A stretch of 64,000 bases of DNA, from NCBI RefSeq assembly GCF_000422245.1, contig NZ_ATHI01000011.1, positions 54,817-118,816 of the forward strand, written 5' to 3'. The notes beneath the pieces are model-generated. The model worked only from the letters and a program-made list of their open reading frames with translations. It ran no database searches and was not told where the DNA came from. The DNA is from Alkalidesulfovibrio alkalitolerans DSM 16529. Lineage in GTDB: Bacteria; Desulfobacterota; Desulfovibrionia; Desulfovibrionales; Desulfovibrionaceae. How positions within the stretch are numbered: the stretch's first letter is position 1; the number at the start of each line of letters is the position of its first letter. This document shows, piece after piece, positions 39,441 through 52,353 of this stretch. Position numbers and translations under genes: made by a program.

Positions 39441-40106
39441 CTAGCGGACGAGGGAGCCTATGCGATCCCAGCGCACGTCGGTGATGCCGCGCGGTCCCCA
39501 GGACCAGTAGAGGATCATGGCCTCGCCCAGGATCAACTCGCGCGGCACGAGCCCCCAGAAGCGCGAATCGTAGGATTCGTCGCGGTTGTCGCCCATGACG
39601 AAGTAGTGGTCCTCGGGCACGGTGAAGGCGGGCATCTCGTCGCGGCCCGGCGCGAAGCGCGGGTCCACGTGCTGCACGTAGGACTCCTGCAGGGCCTCGC
39701 CGTTGCGGTAGACCTGCTTCTCGCGGATCTCGATGACGTCGCCGGGCAGTCCGATGACGCGCTTGATGAAGTCCTTGCCGCTCTCGCCGAAGGACATCTG
39801 GCGGCCGAAGCCCCTGAATTCGATGTCGGGCGAGATGTCCCGCTCGCCGGGGAACTTGAAGACCACGATGTCCTGGAATTCAGGCTCGCCCACGGGGATG
39901 ATCTGGGTGTTCACGAAGGGCAGGCGCACGCCGTAGGCGAACTTGTTGACCAGCAGGTGGTCGCCGATCTGCAGCGTCTGGAGCATGGAGCCCGATGGTA
40001 TCTTGAAGGCCTGGACCACGAAGGTGCGGATGAACAGCGCCAGCAAGAGGGCGATGAACAGCGCCTCGGCGTAGTCCTTGATCGTTTTGAGCGTGCGGGG
40101 ATTCAT
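39441..40106 (-). CDS. lepB: Signal peptidase I
   Basis: 221 residues. A single N-terminal membrane helix (FIALLLALFIRTFVVQAF) is followed by the catalytic serine in IPSGSM, the catalytic lysine in KRVIGLPGD and the box GDNRDESYDSR. It cleaves signal peptides from exported proteins at the outer face of the inner membrane. Located 13 bp after lepA on the same strand, the common lepA-lepB operon. Confidence 0.95.
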   Translation of the reverse strand: MNPRTLKTIKDYAEALFIALLLALFIRTFVVQAFKIPSGSMLQTLQIGDHLLVNKFAYGVRLPFVNTQIIPVGEPEFQDIVVFKFPGERDISPDIEFRGFGRQMSFGESGKDFIKRVIGLPGDVIEIREKQVYRNGEALQESYVQHVDPRFAPGRDEMPAFTVPEDHYFVMGDNRDESYDSRFWGLVPRELILGEAMILYWSWGPRGITDVRWDRIGSLVR

Positions 40107-40119
40107 GAATGTTCCTTGT

Positions 40120-41919
<1,800 letters not shown>

Positions 41920-42105
41920 AGCGCCGCGGGTTTTGGTGGGCAAACGGTTCGCACTCGCTCTACCCGCTTTTTGACTCCCTGAAAAGCCAGTTCTTGTAAG
42001 GCATCCAGGGAGGGTTGTCCATGGCAGGCCCCCTCAATAGCGCCGTCTGCGGCGTTGCGGCGAAAGCGCCACCATCGCGAGATTTTCACGCCTCGCCCAA
42101 GGGTG

Positions 42106-43623
42106 CTAGTGCAGGCTACGCACCACCTCGCGCAATTCCTCGCCCAGGGCCGAAAGTTTGGCGATGGATTCACCCTGCACCCGCGTGCTCCCCTCCACTT
42201 CCTCCGCCACTTCGGCCACGGTCTGCGTACGCTGCGAAATCTCCTCCACGGCCGAGGACTGCTCTTCGGCGGCTGTCGCGATCTGCGTCGTCTGCGTGAC
42301 CACCGCGCCCACGCTTGTCAGGATGCGCTCCAGCGCATCACCCGTGCGATTGGAAAGGTCGGTCGTCTCGGCCACCTGTTGCGTGGTCTTTTCCATGGAA
42401 CCCTGCGCCGTGCCCACGGATTGCTGGATGCCGCTGACCAGATTCTCCACGTCCTTGGTCGCGTGCAGCGTCTTCTCGGCCAGCTTGCGCACCTCGTCGG
42501 CCACCACGGCGAAGCCGCGTCCGGCATCGCCCGCGCGGGCCGCCTCGATGGCGGCGTTCAGCGCCAGAAGGTTGGTCTGGTCGGCAATGTCGTTGATCAC
42601 GCGCAGGATCGAACCGATGTCCTTTGAGCGCGAAATGAGCGTGCGGAGTTCCTGTGACAGCTCGTTCGTGGAGGCTGAGACCGCGTCGATGGCGCGCATG
42701 GAGCGCTCCACCAGGGCCTTGCCCTCCATGGCCACGGCCAGGGCCTCCTCGCCCGCCTTGGAGTTGGCCGTGGCGTTGCCCGCCACTTCCAGCACCGTCG
42801 CGTTCATCTGGTCCATGGCCACGGCCAGCGAGGATGTCTCCTGTTGTTGCCGCGCCGCGCCCTGCGACATGGTCTTCGAGGCGCTTGAGATGTCCTCCGT
42901 TGCCTGGGCCAGACGTTCGGCCAGATCCGAGGCGATGCGCGCCGTGTCCACTATCAGGCGGCGTTGTTTCTCGGCGTCCTCCAAGGCCTGTCGCTTGGCC
43001 GCCAGGGGCACGAACTGCACGGCGCGCACCCGGCCCATCGGCGTCTCGAACGGCGCGCTCGCGATGCAGCGCGTGCGGATCTGCGTTCCGTCTGCCTTCT
43101 CAAGCGTCGTGACGTGTCCCTCGGGATAGCGCGCGTCGTCAAGGCCGTCGGCCAGCGCGCTCCCCAGAAGAACTCGGAAATCCGACCCCACAGCGTTGCC
43201 GTGGCCGGTGTAGTCGGCGAAATTCTCGCTTGCCAGCAGGATCACGCCTTTGTCGTCGCACACGCAGCAAGGGATGCCCGCCACCGCGAAGCTGGCGCCG
43301 AAAAGCGCTTCGCGCGCGGCCTGCTCCTCGAGTCTCCGCACTTCCTCGGCCCAGGGCCCGTTTTCCGGCGCGGCCCGCTTTGCCGCTTCCCAGTCGCGGC
43401 GCGCAAGGGCGTCGAGCATAACCTCGTAAACCCGGCGGCAACGGGCGGCCTCGATGCACGAGGCGACCGCGAGGACGCCTGCCGCGCCGAGCGCAAAGGG
43501 AAACGCCCAGGGAAGGAAATGATAGGCCGCGAGCGTGGCCAGAATGCACAGGACCGTGCCCTGCACGCCGATGAATAGCCATTTGGTTCTTTGAAGCCTC
43601 ACGGGATCCTCCGGTGCGTTCAT
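42106..43623 (-). CDS. Methyl-accepting chemotaxis protein
   Basis: 505 residues. Two N-terminal membrane helices (~16-55) are followed by a short linker, a PAS-like domain ([20 protein letters not shown] near residues 115-135) and the coiled-coil signalling domain with the hairpin tip [15 protein letters not shown]. There is no periplasmic ligand-binding domain, so sensing is likely internal, through the PAS-like domain; its CC pair might sense redox state. No HAMP domain is obvious. Isolated from other chemotaxis genes. Confidence 0.9.
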   Translation of the reverse strand: MNAPEDPVRLQRTKWLFIGVQGTVLCILATLAAYHFLPWAFPFALGAAGVLAVASCIEAARCRRVYEVMLDALARRDWEAAKRAAPENGPWAEEVRRLEEQAAREALFGASFAVAGIPCCVCDDKGVILLASENFADYTGHGNAVGSDFRVLLGSALADGLDDARYPEGHVTTLEKADGTQIRTRCIASAPFETPMGRVRAVQFVPLAAKRQALEDAEKQRRLIVDTARIASDLAERLAQATEDISSASKTMSQGAARQQQETSSLAVAMDQMNATVLEVAGNATANSKAGEEALAVAMEGKALVERSMRAIDAVSASTNELSQELRTLISRSKDIGSILRVINDIADQTNLLALNAAIEAARAGDAGRGFAVVADEVRKLAEKTLHATKDVENLVSGIQQSVGTAQGSMEKTTQQVAETTDLSNRTGDALERILTSVGAVVTQTTQIATAAEEQSSAVEEISQRTQTVAEVAEEVEGSTRVQGESIAKLSALGEELREVVRSLH

Positions 43624-43890
43624 GAAACAACGCTAAAATAGATAAGACGATAGGCGCGCTTTTACCGCTGTTCTATCGTCTGGACTGTAGAACCGCTTTT
43701 TTTGGGGAGGCGGCGACGGCACGAAAACCGGCCGGCCGCCATCCAGGAGCACCCGAGGGATCGGCGCTTTTGCGGCAACGCAGTGATCGCGGGATTCTCA
43801 GCGACCCGCCCCCCTGCTGGTAGTAGCGGGGTATTACCCCCAAGCGGGATTATGGTGTATGCAGACCCCAAAACCATTTGGAGGAACGAC

Positions 43891-44454
43891 ATGGCAAAGA
43901 AACTTCTGCTCATATGCGGCGATTTCGTGGAGGATTACGAGATCATGGTGCCCTTCCAGGCCCTGATGGCCATGGGCTACCACGTGGACGCCGTGTGCCC
44001 CGGCAAGAAGGCCGGGGAGCAAGTGGCCACGGCCATCCATGATTTCGAGGGGCATCAGACCTACTCGGAGAAGCCCGGCCACAACTTCACCCTCAACGCC
44101 GCCTTCGACGAGGTAAAGCCCGAGGACTACGCCGGGCTGATCATCCCCGGCGGCCGCGCGCCCGAATACCTGCGCCTGAACGACAAGGTGCTGGCCATGG
44201 TCCGCCATTTCTACGACGCCAAGAAGGTCATCGGCGCGGTCTGCCACGGCGCGCAATTGCTGGCGGCCGCTGTCCGCCTGGACGGACGCCGCATCTCCGC
44301 CTATCCTGCCTGCGCGCCCGAGGTGCGTCTGGCCGGAGCCGAATACGTGGATCTGGCCATGGACGCGGCCCTGGCCGACGCCAACGTGGTCACCGCGCCC
44401 GCGTGGCCCGCGCATCCCCAGTGGCTGCGCAAGATCGCCGACCTGCTCGGATAG
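43891..44454 (+). CDS. DJ-1/PfpI family protein
   Basis: 187 residues. The class I glutamine amidotransferase-like fold has the nucleophile elbow [11 protein letters not shown] (cysteine followed by histidine) and [14 protein letters not shown]. Such proteins act as protease-like, deglycase or stress proteins. GGAGG lies six bases before the ATG at 43891. It is followed at 42 bp by the RHH gene, which may be co-transcribed. The 250 bp upstream contain a partial repeat arm near 43750-43800 and GC-rich hairpins. Confidence 0.9.
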   Translation: MAKKLLLICGDFVEDYEIMVPFQALMAMGYHVDAVCPGKKAGEQVATAIHDFEGHQTYSEKPGHNFTLNAAFDEVKPEDYAGLIIPGGRAPEYLRLNDKVLAMVRHFYDAKKVIGAVCHGAQLLAAAVRLDGRRISAYPACAPEVRLAGAEYVDLAMDAALADANVVTAPAWPAHPQWLRKIADLLG

Positions 44455-44496
44455 CGCCCGGCGCTGGCGGCCGGGTCGGCACAACGGAGGCATGTC

Positions 44497-44784
44497 ATGT
44501 GTCACATCTATGCATCCACCGATCCGGCCGAATACGAACAGATCACGCGCTCGGTGCGTCTGCACGGCGCGGTCACGAGCGTCCGCCTGGAGCGCCGCTT
44601 CTGGGCCGTTCTGGAGGAACTCGCCGAAAGCGAGGGGACCGGGCTGCCCAAATTCCTCGAAACCCTGCACGACGAGGCCTCGGCCCTGCATGGCGAGGTG
44701 GGTAACTTCGCCTCGCTCCTGCGCGTGGTCTGCGCCACCTATCTCGATCGCGTGAAACAGCCCGGCAGGCGGCAAGTCGCCTGA
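44497..44784 (+). CDS. Ribbon-helix-helix domain protein (RHH_4-like)
   Basis: 95 residues. The segment TRSVRLHGAVTSVRLERRFW and VLEELAESEGTGLPKFLETL is the beta-strand/helix/helix pattern of the RHH_4 family; the tail LHGEVGNFASLLRVVCATYL is also characteristic. Probably a DNA-binding regulator; targets are unknown. GGAGG precedes the ATG at 44497 by five bases. Confidence 0.82.
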   Translation: MCHIYASTDPAEYEQITRSVRLHGAVTSVRLERRFWAVLEELAESEGTGLPKFLETLHDEASALHGEVGNFASLLRVVCATYLDRVKQPGRRQVA

Positions 44785-44805
44785 GCCTTTGCCGTGGCGC
44801 CAGGA

Positions 44806-44925
44806 GGAGGCGCTGCCTCCTCCTGACCTCCCCCGCCAGGGAACTAAGTTCCCTGGACCCTGGATTCGCTTCGAAACCATCGTTGGCACAGCCGACTCGG
44901 TGCGGCGATGATGGGTATCCGTCAA
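44806..44925 (-). repeat. Dispersed repeat, family B (reverse orientation)
   Basis: Contains CCAGGGAAC-taa-GTTCCCTGG, GGATTCGCTTCGAAACCATC and GACTCGGTGCGGCGATG. Its reverse complement matches 47990-48095 closely and 54255-54345 partly. Confidence 0.75.
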
Positions 44926-44962
44926 GGATTGCTCGCTTACTTCGCTGCAGGTGCTGCCTCTC

Positions 44963-45090
44963 GGGCGGGGCGTCAAAAACCGCGAGGGCAAGGCGCGAGA
45001 GCCGGTCAAGACCGACGCGTATCAAAGAATACGCGAGGGTTTGACCGGCTTGAAGCAACGCCGCCATCGCGAGTTTTTCATGCCCCGCCC
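44963..45090. repeat. Family A repeat running into the Mut7-C gene
   Basis: GGGCGGGGC and GCCCCGCCC are the ends; the centre is CGCGTAT-caaaga-ATACGCG, identical to the 33966 copy. The right end supplies the last codons of the Mut7-C protein (GLGGA and the TGA stop at 45078). Confidence 0.85.
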
Positions 45091-45818
45091 AAGCCCATGT
45101 CCGCGAGCATACGCAGCATACCGTCGTGGTGCGAACCGGGCCAGTAAACCCTGTCGCAGGACGGGCAGCGGTGGAAGGTATCAAAATAGCGTCTGGTCTT
45201 GGGCAGAAGGCGCGGTAGTATCTCGTCCTTGGCCACGGGCACCAGGGGCGCGTTGCAGCGCAGGCAGCGGCTGAAGGTTCTGAAGGGGCCAGAAAGGCCA
45301 TACAGCGTCAGGATTTCGGCAAGCTGCGCACGCGGCTCGTTGGCGCGCAGGAGACGGCCGTGCAGCACGGCTGAACGCCTGAGCAGCCGCCTGTCGCGGG
45401 TCAGGAGCACCCGGCCCTCGCGCGCTGCCCGGGCGGCCACCTCGCGGTCGGCCGCCTCTCCGGCGTAGGCCGTGTTCAGCCCGAGCAGCCTGAGCAGCGA
45501 GGCCAGCTTGCCCACGTTGGCGTCGGCCAGAAAGGCCAGCCGCATGAGCGGCGGCCGCAGCGGATGAGGTTGCGTGGGATCCAGGGGCGGGGAAGGCGGA
45601 TGCACGTCGATAGTCTGGCCTTCGGCCAGCCGCGTCGCGAAGTCCGCCTCGCGGCCGTTCACGAGCAGCTTGTCCACCTCGGTGTGCGGAACGCCCAGCG
45701 CCTCAACCGCGTCCTTCAGCGACGCCTCGCGATCGACCGGATAGACCACGCTCCCGTGCTCGTGCGGCCGCCTGAGCAGCGCGGCCAGGTCGTGGTGCAG
45801 GCGGATCAGGGCTGGCAT
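45078..45818 (-). CDS. Mut7-C RNase domain protein with ubiquitin-like N-terminus
   Basis: 246 residues. The N-terminal ~85 residues are a beta-grasp fold of the Ub-Mut7C type (SLKDAVEALGVPHTEVDKLL). Then comes the Mut7-C PIN-like domain, MRLAFLADANVGKLASLLRL with VLLTRDRRLL, and finally a zinc ribbon, CLRCN and CPSCDRVYWPGSH. The PIN-type acidic residues suggest RNase activity. GGGAGG precedes the ATG at 45818. The repeat at its 3' end gives the final residues. Divergent from the cobalamin-controlled cbiK operon. Confidence 0.88.
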   Translation of the reverse strand: MPALIRLHHDLAALLRRPHEHGSVVYPVDREASLKDAVEALGVPHTEVDKLLVNGREADFATRLAEGQTIDVHPPSPPLDPTQPHPLRPPLMRLAFLADANVGKLASLLRLLGLNTAYAGEAADREVAARAAREGRVLLTRDRRLLRRSAVLHGRLLRANEPRAQLAEILTLYGLSGPFRTFSRCLRCNAPLVPVAKDEILPRLLPKTRRYFDTFHRCPSCDRVYWPGSHHDGMLRMLADMGLGGA

Positions 45819-45939
45819 GCGGCCTCCCGTGGTTATTCCCGACATGCTCCCCTGGCGGGAACATGTCAACAATAAGTCAACACACCTTCCTTTTCGCACG
45901 CAATCGCGAAACGCGGGACAAAGCACGGCGCGGGCTTCG

Positions 45940-45968
45940 TTGACACCTGCACAGGCCGGTTGTAGTTA
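45940..45968 (+). promoter_or_regulatory. Promoter of the cbiK-cbiM operon
   Basis: TTGACA (45940-45945), a 17-bp spacer and TAGTTA (45963-45968) give a sigma-70 promoter whose start would lie just before the riboswitch. Confidence 0.6.
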
Positions 45969-45977
45969 TTACGACTG

Positions 45978-46150
45978 ATCCGGCTGGTTCTCCATGTGGA
46001 GACGAACAGGGAATCCGGTGCGAAACCGGAGCGGACCCGCCGCTGTAACCCCGGCTTGCGCCAGACGTAAGCCGCCCCACGCGCCACTGTCCAACAGGGA
46101 CGGGAAGGCGGGGCGAGTAACGGGGGAGCCAGAAGACCTGCCAGCCGAAG
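45978..46150 (+). ncRNA. Cobalamin riboswitch
   Basis: Closing stem CGGCTGG / CCAGCCG, then the core GAACAGGGAATCCGGTGCG, AAACCGGAGCGGACCCGCCG and CTGTAA, and the distal GCCAGAAGACCTGCC B12-box. All hallmark elements are present. It lies ~125 bp before cbiK and would turn the operon off when B12 is plentiful. Confidence 0.95.
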
Positions 46151-46273
46151 ACCCCAGGCAACGGGTATTTGCCGCCACGGGGAAAGGCGGTCGGCGCTCC
46201 TCGTCCCTCTCTCCCAAAGCCCTCCGTTTCTCCTCCCGGCAGGCGCGCAAGCCTTGTTCCGGCAGGAGAAGCC

Positions 46274-47296
46274 ATGTCATCGCACCATCCGCGCGGCCAC
46301 GAGCACGCGTGCGGCCATCATCACGATCATCATCACGGCCACGAGCATCACGGCTGCGGCTGCGGCCACCACCACGATCATGCCCATGGGCACGATCACG
46401 ACCACCATCACGACCATGACCATGGGCACGGCCACGGCCACTGTGGACAGCCCAAGGCCGCACGGCCGGGCATCCTGCTCGCGGCTTTCGGCGCGGCCAT
46501 CGCCGAGGCGCGCGGCGGCTACGACGCCTTCGAGGCCCTGGTGCGCGCCCGCTTTCCCGGTCTGCCCGTGCGCTGGGCCTACACCGCCAACAAGGTGCGG
46601 CGAAAACTGGCCGCGCGCGGCTATGAGCACGACTCCGTGGCCGTGGCCTTAAGCCGCCTGCACGACGAGGGCGTGACGCACCTGGCCGTGCAGTCGCTGC
46701 ACACCGTCCCGGGCGTGGAATTCCACTGGACCCGCGACCAGGCCATGGCCTTTCGCCACCCGCGCAAGGGATTCCTCGAAGTCTCCCTGGGTAGGCCGCT
46801 GCTCGATTCGGACGACGACCTCGCGCTCGCGGCCGAATGCCTTGCGGGCTACATTCCGGCCGAGCGCGCGCCAAGCGAAGCCGTGGTCCTGGTGGGGCAC
46901 GGCACCTACCACGCGGGCCACGAGCGCTATGCCGCCTTCGAGGCCGTGGCCAGACGGCGCGACGAGAACCTGCACCTGGGAACGCTCATGGGCCAGCCCG
47001 GCTGCGACGCCATTTTGCAGCGGCTGGCCGCCACGGGCGCGAAGCGCGTCTGGCTCGTGCCCTTCATGAGCGTGCCCGGCCACCACGTGCGCGTGGACAT
47101 CTGCGGCGACGGCCCGCGTTCCTGGAAGAGCCGCATGCAAAGCGCAGGGCTCACCGTGCTCACGCGGCTGAGCGGCACCATCGAGCACCCCTGTTTCCAG
47201 GCGCGCTGGCTCGACCATCTGGAAACGGCCATGGCCGCGCTACCCGGCCTGACCCACGCGCACGACGACGGCGAGGCCGCCCATGCACATCACTGA
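46274..47296 (+). CDS. cbiK: Sirohydrochlorin cobaltochelatase with His-rich N-terminus
   Basis: 340 residues. It inserts cobalt into sirohydrochlorin in the anaerobic B12 route. The C-terminal ~275 residues form the CbiK fold (GILLAAFGAAIAEARGGYDA, VLVGHGTYHAGHERYAAFEA, MSVPGHHVRVDICGDGP) with metal-binding histidines. Residues 1-58 are an alternating His/Asp/Gly metal-binding tail (HHDHHHGHEHHGCGCG), possibly storing cobalt. There is no signal peptide. AGGAGAAG precedes the ATG at 46274. The gene overlaps cbiM by 14 bp under the same riboswitch. Confidence 0.92.
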   Translation: MSSHHPRGHEHACGHHHDHHHGHEHHGCGCGHHHDHAHGHDHDHHHDHDHGHGHGHCGQPKAARPGILLAAFGAAIAEARGGYDAFEALVRARFPGLPVRWAYTANKVRRKLAARGYEHDSVAVALSRLHDEGVTHLAVQSLHTVPGVEFHWTRDQAMAFRHPRKGFLEVSLGRPLLDSDDDLALAAECLAGYIPAERAPSEAVVLVGHGTYHAGHERYAAFEAVARRRDENLHLGTLMGQPGCDAILQRLAATGAKRVWLVPFMSVPGHHVRVDICGDGPRSWKSRMQSAGLTVLTRLSGTIEHPCFQARWLDHLETAMAALPGLTHAHDDGEAAHAHH

Positions 47297-47912
47297 AGGC
47301 GTGCTCTCGGTCCCGGTGCTGCTCGCGGGCTTTGTCATCAGCGCGGCCGGAACCTGGCATGGCATACGGAATCTGCATGGCGAGCGGATCATGACCACGG
47401 CGGTCTTCGCGGCCGTCTTCTTCATGGCCTCGCTCGTGCATGTGCCCGTGGGCCCGAGCAGCGCGCACCTCCTGCTGCACGGCGTGGCCGGGCTCGTGCT
47501 CGGATGGGCGGCCTTTCCGGCCCTGCTCACGGCCCTTTTGCTGCAAGCCGTGCTCTTTCAGTTCGGCGGCCTGACTACCCTCGGGGTCAACACCGCGCTC
47601 GTGGCGGTTCCGGCCGTGCTCTGCCATCTCGCCCTGCGCGGCCTGCCCGGCCGGAGCAAACGGGCCACGGCCCTGGCCGGTTTCGCGGCCGGCTCCCTGT
47701 CCGTGCTCCTGACAGCGCTGCTCGCGGCCCTGGCCCTGGCGCTCTCCGGCGAGGGATTCCTTGCGGCGGCCTGGGTGGTGGTCGCGGCGCACGCGCCGCT
47801 CATGCTGGTCGAAGGCTTGGTGAGCATGTTCGTCGTCGGATTCCTGGCAAAGGCCCGGCCTGAAATCCTTACATTCGCGGGGCTCTGCCCCGCACCCCGC
47901 CGGGGGAGATGA
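47283..47912 (+). CDS. cbiM: Cobalt transport protein CbiM
   Basis: 209 residues. MHITEGVLSVP is the conserved metal-binding N-terminus of CbiM, the substrate-specific component of energy-coupling cobalt importers. Six to seven hydrophobic helices follow. CbiN, CbiQ and CbiO are not here. The last ~13 codons (TFAGLCPAPRRGR) and the stop come from a family B repeat, so the natural C-terminus seems replaced. Confidence 0.9.
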   Translation: MHITEGVLSVPVLLAGFVISAAGTWHGIRNLHGERIMTTAVFAAVFFMASLVHVPVGPSSAHLLLHGVAGLVLGWAAFPALLTALLLQAVLFQFGGLTTLGVNTALVAVPAVLCHLALRGLPGRSKRATALAGFAAGSLSVLLTALLAALALALSGEGFLAAAWVVVAAHAPLMLVEGLVSMFVVGFLAKARPEILTFAGLCPAPRRGR

Positions 47913-48095
47913 TCTCCCCCGGACCCCCTGCGGTTCCCGAAACCGTCTGCGACGGCTTCGGGAAGGCAGGGTTCTGGGGCGGACCATCGCCGCACCGAGT
48001 CGGCTTTGCCAGCGGTGGCTTCGAAGCGAATCCAGGGTCCAGGGAGCTACGTTCCCTGGCGGAGGAGGTCAGGAGGAGGCAGCGCCTCCTCCTGG
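47894..48095 (+). repeat. Dispersed repeat, family B
   Basis: Starts with a palindrome GGGGGAGAT-GATCTCCCCC and CCCCCTGCGGTTCCCGAAAC, shared with 54188. It continues with GACTCGGT-type and CCAGGGAGC/GTTCCCTGG segments shared with 44806. The rest of the gap to 48266 is unassigned. Confidence 0.78.
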
Positions 48096-48266
48096 TTCAA
48101 TCCGGTCGGCCTGCGTTCGAAAGAACAGTTTCGCAGGCCGTTCCAAAAGCGCCTTGTGCTCGCGGCTTTTGAGCTATCCGCCAAAAGACGAGGCGCTACG
48201 CCGGGCGTTGTCGGCAAGCCCCCGCGAAGCGGAACCAGAAGTTTTTGAAGGATGGGAGGGAGGGGT

Positions 48267-48320
48267 GCGGGGAGGGAGGGCAGGAAACTTTTGCAAAAGT
48301 TTCCTGCCCTCCCTCCCCGC
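48267..48320. repeat. Family C palindrome after ettA
   Basis: A perfect 27-bp inverted repeat with no spacer (core AAACTTTTGCAAAAGTTT, outer arms GCGGGGAGGGAGGGCAGG). It lies 22 bp after the ettA stop and could end its transcript. Confidence 0.85.
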
Positions 48321-48341
48321 CAGAAACGCCTATGCAGCCTG

Positions 48342-50024
<1,683 letters not shown>

Positions 50025-50064
50025 TGGGGTGCTCCGTGTGAAAGTGGGGGAAGGAAGGCAGGAA

Positions 50065-50113
50065 GCGGGGGAGAGGGAAGGACTTTTGCAAGCGGTCCTT
50101 CCCTCTCCCCCGC
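50065..50113. repeat. Family C palindrome upstream of ettA
   Basis: 19-bp arms (GCGGGGGAGAGGGAAGGAC and its complement) around an 11-nt loop TTTTGCAAGCG. A smaller hairpin, GAAAACTTCGGGTTC, follows. Confidence 0.75.
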
Positions 50114-50306
50114 GCCCCCTCTCCCTTCCCCGAAAACTTCGGGTTCCGCTTCGCGGGGAGGCCGCCGCAACCCGGCGACCGCACGGCCCTTCTATCGGAC
50201 CTGGGGTGGAAGTCAACGGCAGGCTATGACGACGAAGGCCGCCGAAGCCGATCAAACAGAAAGACTTTCTGACGAGTCGTGGAGAGAGGGTTTTCGCTCC
50301 CCTCCC

Positions 50307-52217
50307 CTACTCCTCTTCCAGCATCGAGATGTCGCCGGGTTCGGTGCCCAGTTCCTCGGCCTTGAGCAGGCGGCGCAGGATCTTGCCCGACTTGGTCTTG
50401 GGCAGGTCCTTGCGGAACTTGACCGACTTCAGCTCCGCCACCGGCCCAAGCTCCCGCTTCATGTGCTCCTTCAGCTCCTTGGCCAGCTCGTCGCTCTCCT
50501 CCACGCCCTCGCGCAGCGTCACGAACGCCTTGGCCACCTCGCCCTTGATCTTGTCCGGAATGCCGATCACCGCCGCCTCGGCCACGGCCCGGTGCGCCAC
50601 CAGCGCGCTCTCCAGCTCCGCCGTGCCCAGCCTGTGGCCAGCCACGTTGATGACCTCGTCCGCGCGGCCCTGCATCCAGAAATAGCCGTCCTCGTCGCGC
50701 CGGGCCACGTCGCCCGCCACGTAGCAGCCGGGAATCTTCTCGAAGTAGGCGCGGTAGGCGTCCGGGTCGTTCCAGACGTTTTGCATCATGCCCGGCCAGG
50801 GCTTCTTGATGACCAAAAGCCCGCCCTTGTCGCGCGGCACCGGAGCGCCCGTGCGGTCCACGATGTCGGCCTCGACGCCGGGCAGCGGCTTGCTCACGCT
50901 GCCGGGCTTGAGCAGCCCCACGGGCATGGGCGAGATCATGATCTGGCCCGATTCGGTCTGCCACCAGGTGTCCATGACCGGGCATTCGCCCCGGCCGATG
51001 GTCTGGTAAAACCACACCCAGGCCTCGGGGTTGATGGGCTCGCCCACGCTGCCCAGCATGCGCAGCGAGGTGAGGTCGTGCTGCCTGGGGAACAGGTTGC
51101 CGTAGCGCATGAGCATGCGGATGGTCGTGGGCGTGGTGTAGAGGATGGAGACCCCGTGCTTGGCCGTGATGTGCCACATGCGGTCGGCCTGCGGGTAGAG
51201 CGGGTGGCCCTCGTAGAGCAGCGTGGTGGTGCCCGCCAGCAGCGGCGCGTAGACCACGTAGGAATGGCCGGTGATCCAGCCGGGATCGGCCGTGCACCAG
51301 AAGATGTCCGTGGGCTTGATGTCGAAGACCCAGTTGAGGGTGTGGTGGATGCCCACCATGTAGCCGCCGTGGGAGTGCACGATGCCGCGCGGGCTGCCCG
51401 TGGTGCCCGAGGTGTAGAGCAGGAACAGCGGGTCGTCGCTCTCCATGACCTCGGTCATGGCCTCGGGCTTCTCGTGGCGCACGATGTCCTCGTACCAGAC
51501 GTCGCGCGCGGGGTGCATCTCCACCTCGATGCCCGCGCGCCGCACCACCACGCAGATGTCCACGGCGTCCTGCTCTTCCAGGATCTCGTCCACGGCGGGC
51601 TTGAGCGGCACCACGCGGCCGTTGCGGTAGAAGCCGTCGGCGGTGATCAGGCACCTGGCCCCGGCGTCGCGCAGCCGGTCCTTCAGCGCCTTGCCGGAGA
51701 ACCCGGCGAAGACCATGCAGTGCACCGCGCCGATCTTGGCGCAGGCCAGCATGGCGATGATCGTCTCGGGCAGCGGCGGCATGTAGAGCACCACGCGGTC
51801 GCCCTTGACCACGCCCAGGTTCTTGAGCGCCCCGGCCATCTTGTTCACGGCCCGGTAGAGTTCGAAATAGGTCAGCTTGCGCGTGTCGCCGGGCTCGCCT
51901 TCCCAGATCAGGGCCAGGCGGTGCTTGTTGGCGGTCTTGATGTGGCGGTCGAGCGCGTTGTGCACGATGTTGCAGCGCGCGTTGGTGAACCATTTGTAGA
52001 ACGGGGCCTTGGAGTCGTCGAGCACCTTGTCCCAGCGCCGGAACCATTGCAGCTCCAGGGCGGCGTTCTCCCAGAAGGCGAGCGGATCGTGGGCCGCGAG
52101 CTGGTAGGCCGAGGCCAGTTCCTGCGGATTGATGTTGGCCTCCATGACGAGGCCGGGGAGCGGGCGGAAGACGCGATCCTCCTGGAGGAGCGTTTCCAAG
52201 GCGCCTAGCTGATCCAT
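50307..52217 (-). CDS. acs: Acetyl-CoA synthetase
   Basis: 636 residues. It activates acetate to acetyl-CoA through an acetyl-adenylate. The AMP-binding motif is [14 protein letters not shown]; further conserved segments are [11 protein letters not shown] and [20 protein letters not shown]. The C-terminal acetylation-site motif [11 protein letters not shown] carries the regulatory lysine. AAGGAG lies ~8 bases before the ATG. It lies 136 bp downstream of the LytTR regulator on the same strand, which may control it. Confidence 0.95.
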   Translation of the reverse strand: MDQLGALETLLQEDRVFRPLPGLVMEANINPQELASAYQLAAHDPLAFWENAALELQWFRRWDKVLDDSKAPFYKWFTNARCNIVHNALDRHIKTANKHRLALIWEGEPGDTRKLTYFELYRAVNKMAGALKNLGVVKGDRVVLYMPPLPETIIAMLACAKIGAVHCMVFAGFSGKALKDRLRDAGARCLITADGFYRNGRVVPLKPAVDEILEEQDAVDICVVVRRAGIEVEMHPARDVWYEDIVRHEKPEAMTEVMESDDPLFLLYTSGTTGSPRGIVHSHGGYMVGIHHTLNWVFDIKPTDIFWCTADPGWITGHSYVVYAPLLAGTTTLLYEGHPLYPQADRMWHITAKHGVSILYTTPTTIRMLMRYGNLFPRQHDLTSLRMLGSVGEPINPEAWVWFYQTIGRGECPVMDTWWQTESGQIMISPMPVGLLKPGSVSKPLPGVEADIVDRTGAPVPRDKGGLLVIKKPWPGMMQNVWNDPDAYRAYFEKIPGCYVAGDVARRDEDGYFWMQGRADEVINVAGHRLGTAELESALVAHRAVAEAAVIGIPDKIKGEVAKAFVTLREGVEESDELAKELKEHMKRELGPVAELKSVKFRKDLPKTKSGKILRRLLKAEELGTEPGDISMLEEE

Positions 52218-52353
52218 GATGCGACTCCTTGATCTGCGAAGCCCCAGGCATCCTCATACGCGAAGCCGGGGCGGCGCGGGCGAACGATTCGGCCGGTGGT
52301 CGAAAGGATCGGGCAAGCGGCGGCGGGCCGGGTTATGGGGAACGTCTGCACGG

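Noticed and set aside
42030..42105. Another family A repeat after the chemoreceptor gene
   Set aside because: Only short pieces (CGTCTGCGGCGTTGCGGCGA) resemble the family; too diverged to call.
46277..46630. CRISPR-like short tandem pattern in the cbiK 5' end
   Set aside because: The periodicity is simple His/Asp/Gly codon repetition inside a coding region, without spacers.
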